Part shown: piece by piece, positions 44,651 to 53,772 of the stretch | Numbering within the stretch: position 1 is the first letter of the stretch | How the letters are laid out: each line of letters starts with the position of its first letter | NCBI GenBank assembly: GCA_947487835.1 | Contig: CANKXX010000001.1 | Coordinates: 1-64,000, forward strand | DNA length: 64,000 nt | From: an uncultured Microbacteriaceae bacterium | GTDB taxonomy: Bacteria; Actinomycetota; Actinomycetes; Actinomycetales; Microbacteriaceae | Direction: 5' to 3' | Position numbers and translations under genes: made by a program | The notes under the pieces: model-generated | The model's database searches: none | The model's input: the letters and a program-made list of their open reading frames with translations, nothing else | What the model was told of the DNA's origin: nothing

Positions 44651-45655
44651 CTAGCTCGCCGTGCTGCCGCGCACCACCAGGTCGAACTCGACGAGCTCGT
44701 GGCGTCCCGGCCCGCTCTCGCCGTTCATCCGGTCGCGGAGCAGCCGGAAGGCGGTCTCCGTCAGCCGGGCCTTGTCCGGTCTGATCGTGGTCAGGCCCGG
44801 ACTCGTGAACTGGGCCATGAGGATGTCGTCCCAGCCCACGACGCCCACATCCTCGGGCACGAGCCGCCCGCATCTCGCGAGCGCCTTCATGGCTCCGATG
44901 CCGGAGAGGTCGTCGAAGCAGACGAGTCCGTCGAATCGCAGGCCGGCTCCGATCGCGTCCATGACGGCCGCCTCGGCGGCGAACGCGCCGAACTGCGCCA
45001 TGGGGATCAGGAGGTCGTCCCCGGAGTGGACACCGGACTCCCGGAGGGCGGAGCGATAGCCGCTCAGGCGCAGTCTCGCTGTCACGGGGCCGGCCGACAT
45101 CGACCCGCCCAGGAAAGCGACGCGCGTCCTGCCGGACTGCAGCAGATGCAGGGTCGCGACGCGGGCGGCGGCGACGTTGTCGATCATCACGTGATCGACC
45201 GACGGCGGCACTGCCGTCTCGCCGAGAAGGACCAGTGGCGTGGCACCGCGGTACCGATCGATCGCCGCGGCGTCGAGAACCATGGGATGGAAGATCAGGC
45301 CGTCGATGAGTCCCTGCTCGCGACCCCGGAGGACGGCGCGCTCGTCGTCGAGGCCCGCGGCCGTCTGCTCGATCAGAAGGCGGTAGTCGAAGCCGTCGAC
45401 CTCGGTCGACACGAGGGCGGCCAGCTCGGCGAAGTAGGGGGTCTCGATCGCCGGAAGCGCGAGGCCGATCATGCCGGTCCTCCCGGTGGCGAGGCGCCGG
45501 GCGAGGCTGTGCGGCACGTAGCCGAGCTGGTCGATCGCGTCCTGGACCCTCGCGCGGGTCGACGGGCGCACGTGCTGGTAGTCGCGCACCACGTTGGACA
45601 CGGTCTTGATCGACACGCCGGCGAGGTCCGCCACGTCCTGCAGAGTCACAGTCAT
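44651..45655 (-). CDS. LacI family transcriptional regulator
   Basis: A 334-residue regulator. The LacI HTH is at the N-terminus (TLQDVADLAGVSIKTVSNVV), followed by the hinge helix (LGYVPHSLARRLATGRT) and a periplasmic-binding-protein-like sensor domain. It lies 8 bases after the GntR gene and is in one operon with it, divergent from the sugar ABC operon. It probably senses the sugar that the operon imports. Having both a GntR and a LacI regulator on one transport operon is notable. Confidence 0.92.
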   Translation of the reverse strand: MTVTLQDVADLAGVSIKTVSNVVRDYQHVRPSTRARVQDAIDQLGYVPHSLARRLATGRTGMIGLALPAIETPYFAELAALVSTEVDGFDYRLLIEQTAAGLDDERAVLRGREQGLIDGLIFHPMVLDAAAIDRYRGATPLVLLGETAVPPSVDHVMIDNVAAARVATLHLLQSGRTRVAFLGGSMSAGPVTARLRLSGYRSALRESGVHSGDDLLIPMAQFGAFAAEAAVMDAIGAGLRFDGLVCFDDLSGIGAMKALARCGRLVPEDVGVVGWDDILMAQFTSPGLTTIRPDKARLTETAFRLLRDRMNGESGPGRHELVEFDLVVRGSTAS

Positions 45656-45663
45656 CGGACGGG

Positions 45664-46458
45664 TCAGCGGTTGACGAGGGTCATCTCGAAGCCGTAGAGA
45701 TCGGGGCGATAGCAGTGATGCCCGTACTCGACAGCCGCGCCGTCGGCGTCGTACGCCGTGCGATCCATGGTGAGAACGGGCGCCCCGCGCCCGATGTCGA
45801 GGAGGTGACCCTCATCGACCGTCGCACGCCGGGCCCCGATCCGCTGGCGCGCAACCCGGAGCGTCACCCCCCGGGCGTGCAGCTCATGGTAGAGACCCTG
45901 GTTGCTGAGGGTTTCGGCCGTGATATCGGCGAAGGCCTCGGGGAGGTAATTCTCGAGGACGGCGATCGGGGCGGCATCGGCGTACCGGACCCGGCGGATC
46001 TTCAGCACGCGTGCCGGCGGGGTCAGCCCCAGCTGCTCCGCGACCCGAGGGGTCGGTTGCGCGAGCGTGACGTCGAGGACGCGGGTGCTCGGCACCCGGC
46101 CCGAGTGTCGGAGGTCGTCGTACAGGCTCGTCAGGTCGATCTGCCGGGCGACGGACCCGTGGACCACCTGCGTTCCGACTCCGCGTCGCCGCACGAGGAG
46201 CCCCTTGTCGACGAGCTCCGAGATCGCTCGGCGCACCGTCGGCCGGGACAGTGAAAGGCGCTCGCTCATCAGCACCTCGTTCTCGAGCCGAACGCCGGGT
46301 GGGAGAGCGCCCGAGGTGATCGCGTCCTCGAGACCGGCGGCAAGGCGGACCCACAGGGGGAGGGATTGCGTCGTGGGCTGAAGCAACTGCTCCGCCGGCA
46401 GTACGACAGCCTGTCCTTCATCGAGCATCCGGCCTCCCGCCCTACGTCCCCCTGACAT
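45664..46458 (-). CDS. GntR/HutC family transcriptional regulator with UTRA domain
   Basis: A 264-residue regulator. The N-terminal winged helix (about 40-105) has LSRPTVRRAISELVDKGLLV followed by RRRGVGTQV. The C-terminal UTRA domain (about 125-260) binds a small effector, often a sugar phosphate. The start is the ATG at 46458; a second ATG at 46428 would remove ten basic residues and also fits. The first candidate operator (46453-46479) overlaps its own start region, so autoregulation is likely. Confidence 0.88.
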   Translation of the reverse strand: MSGGRRAGGRMLDEGQAVVLPAEQLLQPTTQSLPLWVRLAAGLEDAITSGALPPGVRLENEVLMSERLSLSRPTVRRAISELVDKGLLVRRRGVGTQVVHGSVARQIDLTSLYDDLRHSGRVPSTRVLDVTLAQPTPRVAEQLGLTPPARVLKIRRVRYADAAPIAVLENYLPEAFADITAETLSNQGLYHELHARGVTLRVARQRIGARRATVDEGHLLDIGRGAPVLTMDRTAYDADGAAVEYGHHCYRPDLYGFEMTLVNR

Positions 46459-46479
46459 GGAAGTTGATTTGTCATGTTA
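46453..46479. promoter_or_regulatory. Candidate operator near the GntR start
   Basis: TGACATG and CATGTTA face each other across ~13 bases, a 7-base inverted repeat with one mismatch. The half-site ACATG/CATGT is the same as in the perfect palindrome at 46516-46529, so one regulator may bind both and link them. Confidence 0.45.
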
Positions 46480-46498
46480 GTACCAAAGCGCCCGCTTG

Positions 46499-46529
46499 TT
46501 GACGGTCTCGCTACGCATGTTCTAACATG
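46499..46529 (+). promoter_or_regulatory. Promoter of the sugar transport operon with a perfect palindromic operator
   Basis: TTGACG (46499-46504) and TAACAT (46523-46528) form a sigma-70-like promoter with an 18-base spacer. CATGTTCTAACATG (46516-46529), a perfect 6-2-6 palindrome, covers the -10 box. A regulator bound there would block transcription, which suits repression by the adjacent GntR or LacI protein until sugar is present. Confidence 0.6.
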
Positions 46530-46593
46530 ATGCGGTGTCGGGCCCGACTGATCGGCAAAGCAGCCGACGGGGCACCCCAGGAGAGGCATCGCA

Positions 46594-47949
46594 ATGAAGC
46601 GCACTCATGTCGTCGCTGCGTTCACGGCCACTGTGGTCGCTGCGGCCGGGCTCACCGGTTGCTCCTCAGGAGGTGGCGGCGGTGGCGACGGAAGCGACGG
46701 CCCCGTGACGATCACGATCATGGAGACCAAGCAGACCAACATCGACGCGATCGGCAAGGAGATCCCCGGCTTCGAGGCCGAGATGGCCGAGCAGGGCAAG
46801 GACATCAAGGTCGAGCTGATCGCCGATGTGCTCACCGACGAACAGTTCATGACCAAGATGACCCAGCAGCTCATCGCCGGGCAGGCGCCCGACGTGCTGG
46901 ACATCGGCGAGAACATGGCCATCTCCTGGTCCTCCGCCGGGTACCTCGCACCGCTCGACGACTATCTGAACGAGTGGGACGGGTGGAGCCATTACTACCC
47001 CGCCGTCAAGGAGGCGATAGTCCGCCAGGACGGGCAGGTCTACAGCCTGCCCTCCGGCGCCGGCGTGCTGAACCTGTTCTACCGCAAGGACGTCCTGACC
47101 GAGCTCGGGGTGGACACCTCTCAGCCCGAGACCTGGGACGACCTGATCAGCCGGCTCGTCGAGGTCAAGGAGAAGACCGGAGGCACCCCCATCGTGGTCC
47201 CGGCCGGCACGGCGTGGGGCGGCGGAACCTGGGGCGAGGGCTTCATGCCCCTGCTCGGCGGCACGGACACGGAGTTCTACGACACCGAGAGCGACATGTG
47301 GGACCTCGAGAGCCCGGGCTGGCTGGCCGTCTTCGAACTTTACGACGACCTCATCAGCAACGGCCTCATGCCGGTGGAGGACCTGCAGAACCCGAACCCC
47401 TGGGAGCCCACCAAGTACGAGAAGTTCCCGGAGGGCGAGATCCAGGTTGCGGCTCAGGGCACCTGGGGTTGGAAGTTCGACTGGGGCCCCGACGGGGCGA
47501 CTCCCATCGAGGGGCTCGAGGAGAAGGTCTCGACCTGGCAGTTCCCCGGCCTGCGTTCCGGTGACCAGCCGTACGGCTGGAGCAGCACCGGCGGCGGCTA
47601 CGCCATCTCCGAGGATTCGGAGAACAAGGAGGCCGCGTGGGAGTTCATCAAGTACCTCTCGACCGGCGAGCCCCTTGCGGAGCAGCTCGTCGCCTCGGGT
47701 GCGGCGTCCGCCCGTGACGACCTCAACGACGTCGCGCCCTACTCCGAGGAGCCGCAGCTGCTGCAGGCCGGTGAGGACCTCGGTGAGAGCGTCTTCGTGG
47801 TGACCGGAGACGGTGCGGCTCAGGTCGGACAGGCGGTGGCGTCGGCGACCGAGCTGATCCTCAGCGGACAGGCCGATGGACAGCAGGCGTACGACGCCTT
47901 CGTCAAGGACGCGACGGACCTGCTCGGTCCCGGTCTGGTGAAGGAGTGA
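46594..47949 (+). CDS. Sugar ABC transporter substrate-binding lipoprotein
   Basis: A 451-residue cluster-B solute-binding protein. A signal peptide ends in lipobox LTGC with Cys23 as the lipid anchor, then a Gly/Asp-rich linker. The mature protein (VTITIMETKQTNIDAIGKEI onward) resembles oligosaccharide-binding proteins, and AWGGGTWGEGFMP and YGWSSTGGGYAIS carry aromatic residues that could stack on sugars. GGAGAGG precedes the ATG. Its stop overlaps the first permease. The ThuA and Gfo/Idh genes downstream point to trehalose or a similar disaccharide. Confidence 0.88.
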   Translation: MKRTHVVAAFTATVVAAAGLTGCSSGGGGGGDGSDGPVTITIMETKQTNIDAIGKEIPGFEAEMAEQGKDIKVELIADVLTDEQFMTKMTQQLIAGQAPDVLDIGENMAISWSSAGYLAPLDDYLNEWDGWSHYYPAVKEAIVRQDGQVYSLPSGAGVLNLFYRKDVLTELGVDTSQPETWDDLISRLVEVKEKTGGTPIVVPAGTAWGGGTWGEGFMPLLGGTDTEFYDTESDMWDLESPGWLAVFELYDDLISNGLMPVEDLQNPNPWEPTKYEKFPEGEIQVAAQGTWGWKFDWGPDGATPIEGLEEKVSTWQFPGLRSGDQPYGWSSTGGGYAISEDSENKEAAWEFIKYLSTGEPLAEQLVASGAASARDDLNDVAPYSEEPQLLQAGEDLGESVFVVTGDGAAQVGQAVASATELILSGQADGQQAYDAFVKDATDLLGPGLVKE

Positions 47950-48887
47950 CGGCACTCGTCGACGTGCCCGCCTCGGCGCAGACGGCCACCCGGCCGCCTA
48001 CGCCGAGGCGCCGGCGTGGGCAGACCTGGCCGTTCGTCCTGCTCCTGCTCGGGCCCTCGGCGGTGCTCATCGTCGTGTTCATCGTCCTGCCGGCGGTCTA
48101 CGGCCTCTGGCTCAGCCTGACGAACACCCAGCTCACCGGGTTCGCCGCGCGCGACCCGAAGTTCGTCGGTCTCGACAACTACAGCTACCTGCTCACGAGC
48201 GCCGACTTTCTCACCTCGCTCGGACAGACCGGAACGTTCCTGCTGTTCTCGGCGATCATCGGTCAGACCGTGCTCGGCATGGTGGCCGCGATTCTGCTCA
48301 GCCGTCCGTGGATCCGCGGCAAGGGTTTCTTCGGCGCCGCCGTGCTCATGCCGATGGTGGTTCCCGAGGTCGTGGCCTCGCTCACCTGGGCGAGCGTGCT
48401 CGCGACGAGCCCGGAAGGCACCCTGAACCGCCTCCTCAACGTGTTCGGCGGGGAGCCGACCGCCTGGCTGCAGACGGCGCCGATGCTGGCGATCATCCTG
48501 GTGAACATCTGGCGCGGGCTCGCCTTCGCCATGATCATGTTCCAGGCCGCGCTCGAGGATGTCCCCGCCGAGCTGATCGAAGCAGCTCGGGTGGATGGTG
48601 CGACAGCGGTGCAGGTGTTCCGTCACGTCACGCTCCCGCTGATCCGCGGACCGGTGTTCCTCTACCTCCTCCTCACCACCATCAGCACCGTCGGAGTGTT
48701 CGGGCTCGTCTACTTCCTCACGCGCGGTGGCCCCGGCGGTCAGACCCGTATCGCCGCCATCTACATCTACGAGCGTGCCCTGCAGTTCTCGCAGGTCGGC
48801 ATCGGCAGTGCCGCGTCGATCATCCTGCTCGTCATCGTTCTCGTGCTCGGCGCTGTCTACGTGCGCCTCGCGAAGGTTGAGGTATGA
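47946..48887 (+). CDS. Sugar ABC transporter permease (ThuF/UgpA-like)
   Basis: A 313-residue permease with six helices, the first being WPFVLLLLGPSAVLIVVFIV. The cytoplasmic EAA loop EAARVDGATAVQVFRHVTLP (about residue 215) contacts the ATPase. The GTG start overlaps the binding-protein stop as GTGA. No ATPase gene is in the operon, so this transporter probably shares a general ATPase such as MsiK. Confidence 0.88.
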   Translation: MTALVDVPASAQTATRPPTPRRRRGQTWPFVLLLLGPSAVLIVVFIVLPAVYGLWLSLTNTQLTGFAARDPKFVGLDNYSYLLTSADFLTSLGQTGTFLLFSAIIGQTVLGMVAAILLSRPWIRGKGFFGAAVLMPMVVPEVVASLTWASVLATSPEGTLNRLLNVFGGEPTAWLQTAPMLAIILVNIWRGLAFAMIMFQAALEDVPAELIEAARVDGATAVQVFRHVTLPLIRGPVFLYLLLTTISTVGVFGLVYFLTRGGPGGQTRIAAIYIYERALQFSQVGIGSAASIILLVIVLVLGAVYVRLAKVEV

Positions 48888-48888
48888 C

Positions 48889-49770
48889 ATGACCACCCTG
48901 GAAAGCCGCACGGCGGCTCCCGTCCTGAACCTGCGTCGCCGCCGACGGCTCCGCCCCGTCGACGTCGCGCAGCGATCCATCGGCTACGCGCTGATCGTCC
49001 TGCTCGCGCTGTTCTGCCTCGTCCCCTTCGCCTGGGTCGTGCTGAGCGCCGTCGACGCGGACGCCGGTGCGACGGTGCAGATTCCCGCCTTCTCCTTCGA
49101 CAACTTCATCCGGTTCTTCACGGCCTCCGGCACACCGTTGCTGCTCATCAACAGTCTCGTGATCGCCATCGCCTCGACGGTGCTCAATCTGACGCTCGGG
49201 ATCGCGGGCGGCTACGCCCTGTCGCGGTTCGCCTTCCCCGGTCGCCGGTTCTTCATGTTCAGCATCCTGCTGATCCGGGTCATCCCGGCGCCCGCGACGA
49301 TCGTCGCGCTGTACCTCATCATGGTGAATCTCGGTCTCGCCAACACCCTGCACGGGCTGATCATCGTGCAGGCGGTGAGCGGTCTGCCCGTCACCCTGTG
49401 GCTCATGAAGGGCACCGTCGACGCCGTTCCCGTCGAACTGGAAGAGGCGGCCTGGACCGACGGCAACACGCGTCTGCAGGCTGTACGCCGCATCGTGCTC
49501 CCTCTCATCGGGCCGGGACTCGGGGCGGCGGCGATGCTCATGTTCATGGGGTCGTGGGGCGACTTCCTCACGCCGCTCGTGATGCTGCAGAACCAGGACC
49601 TCTACCCGCTGGCCATCGGACTGTTCCGTGCGTTCAGTGAGCGCAACGTCATCGACTGGGGTCTGCTCGCCGCGAGCGCGGTCATCTACGTCGTGCCGCC
49701 CGCAATCTTCTACATGCTCGTCCGCAAGCACCTCCTCAAGTCGAGCCTCGGTGGAGCGCTGAAGGGATGA
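48889..49770 (+). CDS. Sugar ABC transporter permease (ThuG/MalG-like)
   Basis: A 293-residue permease with six helices. The EAA loop is EEAAWTDGNTRLQAVRRIVLP (residues ~195-214, with Glu-Ala-Ala intact). AQRSIGYALIVLLALFCLVPFAWVV starts the membrane part. The ATG at 48889 follows the previous stop by one base. An in-frame start further upstream lies inside that permease gene and was rejected. It overlaps the Gfo/Idh gene as ATGA. Confidence 0.87.
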   Translation: MTTLESRTAAPVLNLRRRRRLRPVDVAQRSIGYALIVLLALFCLVPFAWVVLSAVDADAGATVQIPAFSFDNFIRFFTASGTPLLLINSLVIAIASTVLNLTLGIAGGYALSRFAFPGRRFFMFSILLIRVIPAPATIVALYLIMVNLGLANTLHGLIIVQAVSGLPVTLWLMKGTVDAVPVELEEAAWTDGNTRLQAVRRIVLPLIGPGLGAAAMLMFMGSWGDFLTPLVMLQNQDLYPLAIGLFRAFSERNVIDWGLLAASAVIYVVPPAIFYMLVRKHLLKSSLGGALKG

Positions 49771-50912
49771 CGCCGGTTCCTGAGTCTGAGCGGCTTCCCG
49801 TGCTGGTCGTCGGCGCCGGCGCCATGGGGGGCGAGTGGATCCGCATGCTCGCGACATCGCCACACGCTGGGCCGGTCGGCGTCGTCGATCTCAATGTCGA
49901 CCTCGCGACAGCGACCGTCGCGTCGGCCGGACTCGACATCGCCGTGGGCTCCTCTCTCGTGGAGGTGGCGGAGGCCTCGGGTGCACGGGCGGTCGTCAAT
50001 GTGACGGTGCCGCAGGCGCACCGGGCGGTGAACGAGCAGGCGATGCGCGCGGGGCTTCCGGTGCTGTGCGAGAAGCCGCTCGCCCCGACCGTCGCCGAGG
50101 CGCTGCGTCAGGTGGCGCTGGCCGACCTCACCGGCGAGCTCCTCATGGTGAGCCAGTCGCGGCGGTACTTCAACCACCTCGCCGCGTTCCGCGAGGCGGT
50201 CTCTTCGCTCGGCGCTCTGGGCGCCGTGCACGCCCAGTTCTTCCACGAGGACCACGAGCCCGGGTTCCGCGAGCAGATGGCGCATCCGCTGCTGGTGGAC
50301 ATGTCGGTGCACCACTTCGACATGCTCCGCTACCTGAGCGATGACGAGCCCGTGAGCGTACGCTGCGACTCGTGGAACCCGGCGTGGAGCTGGTTCGCCG
50401 GCCACGCCGCCGCGACCGCGACCTTCGAGCTCGCCTCCGGTGCACGCTTCATCTACTCGGGGAGTCGGGCGACACCAGGCCTGCAGACGTCATGGAACGC
50501 CGACTGGCACGTCTACGCCGAGAGGGGCGCCGCGTCGTGGGACGGCGACTTCGTGGTCCGAACCGACGCCGATGGCGTCTTCTTCGAGGTGCAGGACCGC
50601 AGCGAAGGCATCGAGGGCAGCCTCGAGGAGTTCGTCGCGTCGCTGCGCTCGGGTCGCCCCCCGCAGAACGAGGTACGCAGCAACGTGCTCACTCTGGCCA
50701 TGGTGGAGGGTGCGATCCGCAGCAGCGACCGCGGGGGAGAGAGGGTGATGCTCGGCGACCTGCTCGAGGAGTCGCTCGCCCAGGCCATCGCCGATGAGCA
50801 GAGCGACGATGTCGCGGACCTTCTGCGCTCATGGACCAGTGCCGCAGACGGCATCACCACCCCGGCCTGGGGATCGCCCCCGGCCTCGATCGCGTCAGGA
50901 GGCGCCCGATGA
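49767..50912 (+). CDS. Gfo/Idh/MocA family oxidoreductase (ThuB-like)
   Basis: A 381-residue NAD(P)-dependent dehydrogenase. [17 protein letters not shown] is the Rossmann motif. [14 protein letters not shown] carries the catalytic EKP lysine. [12 protein letters not shown] has the conserved His-Asp of the family. These enzymes oxidise or epimerise sugars and often make keto sugars. ThuB, which acts next to ThuA in trehalose and maltitol use, belongs to this family. It is coupled by overlap to ThuA at its end and to the permease at its start. Confidence 0.88.
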   Translation: MTPVPESERLPVLVVGAGAMGGEWIRMLATSPHAGPVGVVDLNVDLATATVASAGLDIAVGSSLVEVAEASGARAVVNVTVPQAHRAVNEQAMRAGLPVLCEKPLAPTVAEALRQVALADLTGELLMVSQSRRYFNHLAAFREAVSSLGALGAVHAQFFHEDHEPGFREQMAHPLLVDMSVHHFDMLRYLSDDEPVSVRCDSWNPAWSWFAGHAAATATFELASGARFIYSGSRATPGLQTSWNADWHVYAERGAASWDGDFVVRTDADGVFFEVQDRSEGIEGSLEEFVASLRSGRPPQNEVRSNVLTLAMVEGAIRSSDRGGERVMLGDLLEESLAQAIADEQSDDVADLLRSWTSAADGITTPAWGSPPASIASGGAR

Positions 50913-51742
50913 TCACGTCGACTCCCGAGAAGAAGACCATCCGCGTCGTCGTCTGGGGCGAGAACCGCCACGAGCAGATCAATGCGGTGGTTCGCGGCAT
51001 CTACCCGGACGGCATGCACAACACGATCGCGGGCGGCATCAGCCGACTTCTCGGTGACCGGGTCACCGTGACGACGCGCGTGCTGGACGACCCGGAGCAC
51101 GGCATGACGGAGGAACTGCTCGCGCAGACCGACGTCCTGCTCTGGTGGGGCCACACCGCCCACGAGGAGGTGACCGACGAGGTCGTGGACCGCATCCAGA
51201 AGCACGTGCTCGAAGGCATGGGCATCATCGTCCTGCACTCGGGGCACCACTCGAAGATCTTCCGCCGCCTCATGGGCACCACGTGCAGCCTGCGGTGGCG
51301 CAACGACAACGACGGGGAGTTCGTCTGGACCGTCGCTCCGCGGCACCCCATCGCCGAGGGCGTCCCGCAGCCGCTGATCATCCCCGGCCAGGAGATGTAC
51401 GGCGAGTTCTTCGACATCCCGGAGCCCGACCAGCTGATCTTCATCAGCAGCTTCTCGGGTGGCGAGGTGTTCCGCAGCGGCATCACCTACAACCGCGGCT
51501 ACGGCAAGGTGTTCTACTTCAGCCCCGGCGACGAGATCTTCCCCGTCTACCATCACCCCGACGTGCAGCGTGTGATCGCCAACGGCGTGAAGTGGGCGCA
51601 CTCCGAGCGCGCCCGCGAGTCGTACCTGGTGACGCCGATGTACATTCCGGGCGAGTTCGATCGTCCGGTGCTGCCGTCACCGGACGGCCTCGTCGACTAT
51701 CACACCCGCGAGCTCATCGCGCCGCGGGAGAACGTGGAATGA
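50909..51742 (+). CDS. thuA: ThuA domain protein
   Basis: A 277-residue protein of the ThuA family with the class I glutamine-amidotransferase-like fold. [18 protein letters not shown] and [14 protein letters not shown] are the signature N-terminal segments. [14 protein letters not shown] and [14 protein letters not shown] follow, and the His residues in them line the pocket. ThuA works with a Gfo/Idh enzyme in a 3-keto-sugar route for trehalose. An upstream in-frame start at 50831 was rejected because the ATG at 50909 overlaps the previous stop. It is the last gene of the operon. Confidence 0.9.
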   Translation: MITSTPEKKTIRVVVWGENRHEQINAVVRGIYPDGMHNTIAGGISRLLGDRVTVTTRVLDDPEHGMTEELLAQTDVLLWWGHTAHEEVTDEVVDRIQKHVLEGMGIIVLHSGHHSKIFRRLMGTTCSLRWRNDNDGEFVWTVAPRHPIAEGVPQPLIIPGQEMYGEFFDIPEPDQLIFISSFSGGEVFRSGITYNRGYGKVFYFSPGDEIFPVYHHPDVQRVIANGVKWAHSERARESYLVTPMYIPGEFDRPVLPSPDGLVDYHTRELIAPRENVE

Positions 51743-51773
51743 CAGCCCCTCCTTGAGACGAGACCAACATCCG

Positions 51774-51787
51774 ATAATGCACATTAT
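51774..51787. promoter_or_regulatory. Perfect AT-rich palindrome after thuA
   Basis: ATAATGCACATTAT is a perfect 6-2-6 inverted repeat, the same architecture as the operator at 46516-46529 but a different sequence. It sits 32 bases after the thuA stop, in a less GC-rich ~290-base gap that holds no other clear signal. It could be an operator for the next gene or part of an attachment or termination site. Confidence 0.4.
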
Positions 51788-52031
51788 GTCAAGTCACGTT
51801 GCGGGCGCCCCTCCGTGACCTGCGAAGAATTCGCGGTTACATACTGCATCCCTCGGCGAACGGTCTTGACCGGTCGCTCGTGCTCGCGGACATGGCGAGG
51901 GAAGGTCGCCGCCATTGTCCGCGATTCGCGACCCTCCCATTGCAAATCTGACGAATGTTCATCTTTCGCAGCCGGCAGGAGAAGGCGCATACTGACGTCA
52001 CGTGCCGAACGGGACGCAAGGCGGTGGTGTG

Positions 52032-52271
52032 ATGAATCTGCGAGACCTCCTCCTCGGAAAGCGAGCACCACAGCAGACCACGACAGCAGCGCCTGAGGAA
52101 CAGAGCAACTTCGAGATCCTCAGCAAGCAGAGGCGGCACGTGGGGCGGTCGGTATCCGACCTCTTCTCCGTGCTGCGGGCCGAACCACGCGAGGCTCAGC
52201 GCGTTTGCAGCTACGGCCACCTGGTGCCGGATGGCAACACAGTCTGCAGCCATGGCCACTGGGTGGGGTGA
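52032..52271 (+). CDS. Small protein with two C-x2-G-H motifs
   Basis: A 79-residue protein I do not recognise. The N-terminal ~55 residues are polar, with a basic patch (SKQRRHVGRS). The C-terminus has CSYGH (Cys59, His63) and CSHGH (Cys72, His76), 13 residues apart, which could form a zinc site. It ends three residues later. A GTG at 52002, with CATACT at 51988-51993 upstream, would give 89 residues and a leaderless mRNA. The ATG at 52032 is the more natural N-terminus. Its stop is coupled to the lipoprotein that follows. Confidence 0.6.
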   Translation: MNLRDLLLGKRAPQQTTTAAPEEQSNFEILSKQRRHVGRSVSDLFSVLRAEPREAQRVCSYGHLVPDGNTVCSHGHWVG

Positions 52272-52276
52272 TCACC

Positions 52277-53101
52277 ATGGTGCGTGAAGACGCTAGCGGC
52301 ACCGTGCGTCGCCGGAACCTCCTCCCCCGTGCGATCGTGAGCTGTCTGTGCGTGCTGTGCTTGGCGGCGTGCAGCGGTGGAGCAAGCACCGGAGCGAAGA
52401 TTGCTGTTGTGCTGCGTGGTGGCGTCGATGACGCCGGAACGACGTTCCAGGCTCATATGGATGACCTGACGCAGATGACGCAGCAATCTCGTATAGAGAT
52501 TCCCCGATCGCTGCGGTCCGCCCTGGATGAGGCGAAGGGCGCTTCCAAGTCCGGTGCTGAGATGACCAGCGAAGAACGGGCATTGATCGCCTCGGCTGAA
52601 CAGTATGCCACCGCGTACAACCGGTTGAACTCGGCCCTGCAATTCGCCGACGAATGGGAGTTGGGTCTCCCCGACGACATCACTCGACTCATCGCGCTCA
52701 GTCGGCCGAGCGGCACAGAATTGACGGAGGAGTTCGCCCTATATCTGCGAACGCTGGAAGAGCGTGCGCTGCGAGGCCTCATGTGCTCCGCAACGAGAAC
52801 GGCACTCGACGACCTGGGCGAGGCGCAAGCCACGCAGCAGCAAGCCGTATATGACGCGTTCCCCTACAGCGGCGCTGGAGTGCAGGACTTCATGACGCAG
52901 GAACTTTCCATGTGGCAAGGAGTCACCGAAGTGCTCGATGTCGTCGAGTTGGTCGAGCAGACGATCGAGCAGCACGATCGGTACATCGGCGAATTCAATG
53001 AGCAGGTAGACGGGATCACGGACATCATCGAGTCGCCCACCGGGAGCCTGGCGAACGCCAACATCGTCTACTTCAGGGTCTGCGTCGCCAAGAAGGGCTG
53101 A
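52277..53101 (+). CDS. Lipoprotein of unknown function, helical
   Basis: A 274-residue protein with a basic N-terminus, a hydrophobic core and a lipobox LAAC (Cys32). The mature part looks mostly alpha-helical and polar, with acidic stretches (VELVEQTIEQHDRYIGEFNE). Two further Cys occur. I find no family. The start could also be the GTG at 52268, which overlaps the stop of the small Cys/His protein as GTGA. The base composition is a little lower in GC than the neighbours, so recent acquisition is possible. Confidence 0.65.
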   Translation: MVREDASGTVRRRNLLPRAIVSCLCVLCLAACSGGASTGAKIAVVLRGGVDDAGTTFQAHMDDLTQMTQQSRIEIPRSLRSALDEAKGASKSGAEMTSEERALIASAEQYATAYNRLNSALQFADEWELGLPDDITRLIALSRPSGTELTEEFALYLRTLEERALRGLMCSATRTALDDLGEAQATQQQAVYDAFPYSGAGVQDFMTQELSMWQGVTEVLDVVELVEQTIEQHDRYIGEFNEQVDGITDIIESPTGSLANANIVYFRVCVAKKG

Positions 53102-53244
53102 CCGGGTGACGTCAGCCTCTGGAGGAGGCTTCGCCGCCCTGAACTCGTCTTTCGTTGGGTATTCGCTCGCCGGTGACCCTTGGCGACCGATGCCGGCCAC
53201 CGTGGCTACCTCCCGGCCGCGCAGGTGTGCAATACCCTCGTCGC

Positions 53245-53772
53245 ATGGTGGATGGCGGTCTCTTCGAGGGTGATCCGCCCCGCACCGACGCGGAAGCGCG
53301 GTTCCTCGACGCGCTAGGAGGTGTCGCATCGGCGTCCTCGGTCCCAGGGATGTCCGGCCCGTTCGACGTGCTTGCGCGAATAGCGCCTCTTGTGGTGACA
53401 CTCGACGTGCCCGGTGTAGACGCCGCGCCAGGAGCGTGCAATCTTCAGGTTGGCTACTGGGAGACCGATCGCTTCGGACCCTGGTTGGAAGGCCAGTGGG
53501 GGAACGGTTACGTCCTCGACAACCATGACCGCGACGGCTACAACCTCGAAGTGACGGGGCTCGACGAGTCGCCGGAGACGTTCGGCGGCTTCGCTGCCCG
53601 CTGGCTCGAGCGGCAGCTCCTGCGCCCCGTGGAACGCCGCGACTGGATGCGGAACGGCCAGGTCCGCTACTCGCGATGGTGTCTCTCGGACACCGGTGAG
53701 GTCCTCGCGAGCAGTGGTGGGCTGCTTCGTCACCCCCGCACTCCCCCGAGCCGCGTGGTGGTGATCCGGTGA
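53245..53772 (+). CDS. Hypothetical protein
   Basis: A 175-residue soluble protein that I do not recognise. It contains many aromatic and charged residues (WETDRFGPWLEGQWGNGYVL and ARWLERQLLRPVERRDWMRN). There is no signal peptide or membrane segment. TACCCT ends 6 bases before the ATG at 53245, which supports this start over an in-frame ATG at 53155. The stop overlaps the GTG of the membrane protein after it, so the two are probably made together. Confidence 0.65.
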   Translation: MVDGGLFEGDPPRTDAEARFLDALGGVASASSVPGMSGPFDVLARIAPLVVTLDVPGVDAAPGACNLQVGYWETDRFGPWLEGQWGNGYVLDNHDRDGYNLEVTGLDESPETFGGFAARWLERQLLRPVERRDWMRNGQVRYSRWCLSDTGEVLASSGGLLRHPRTPPSRVVVIR

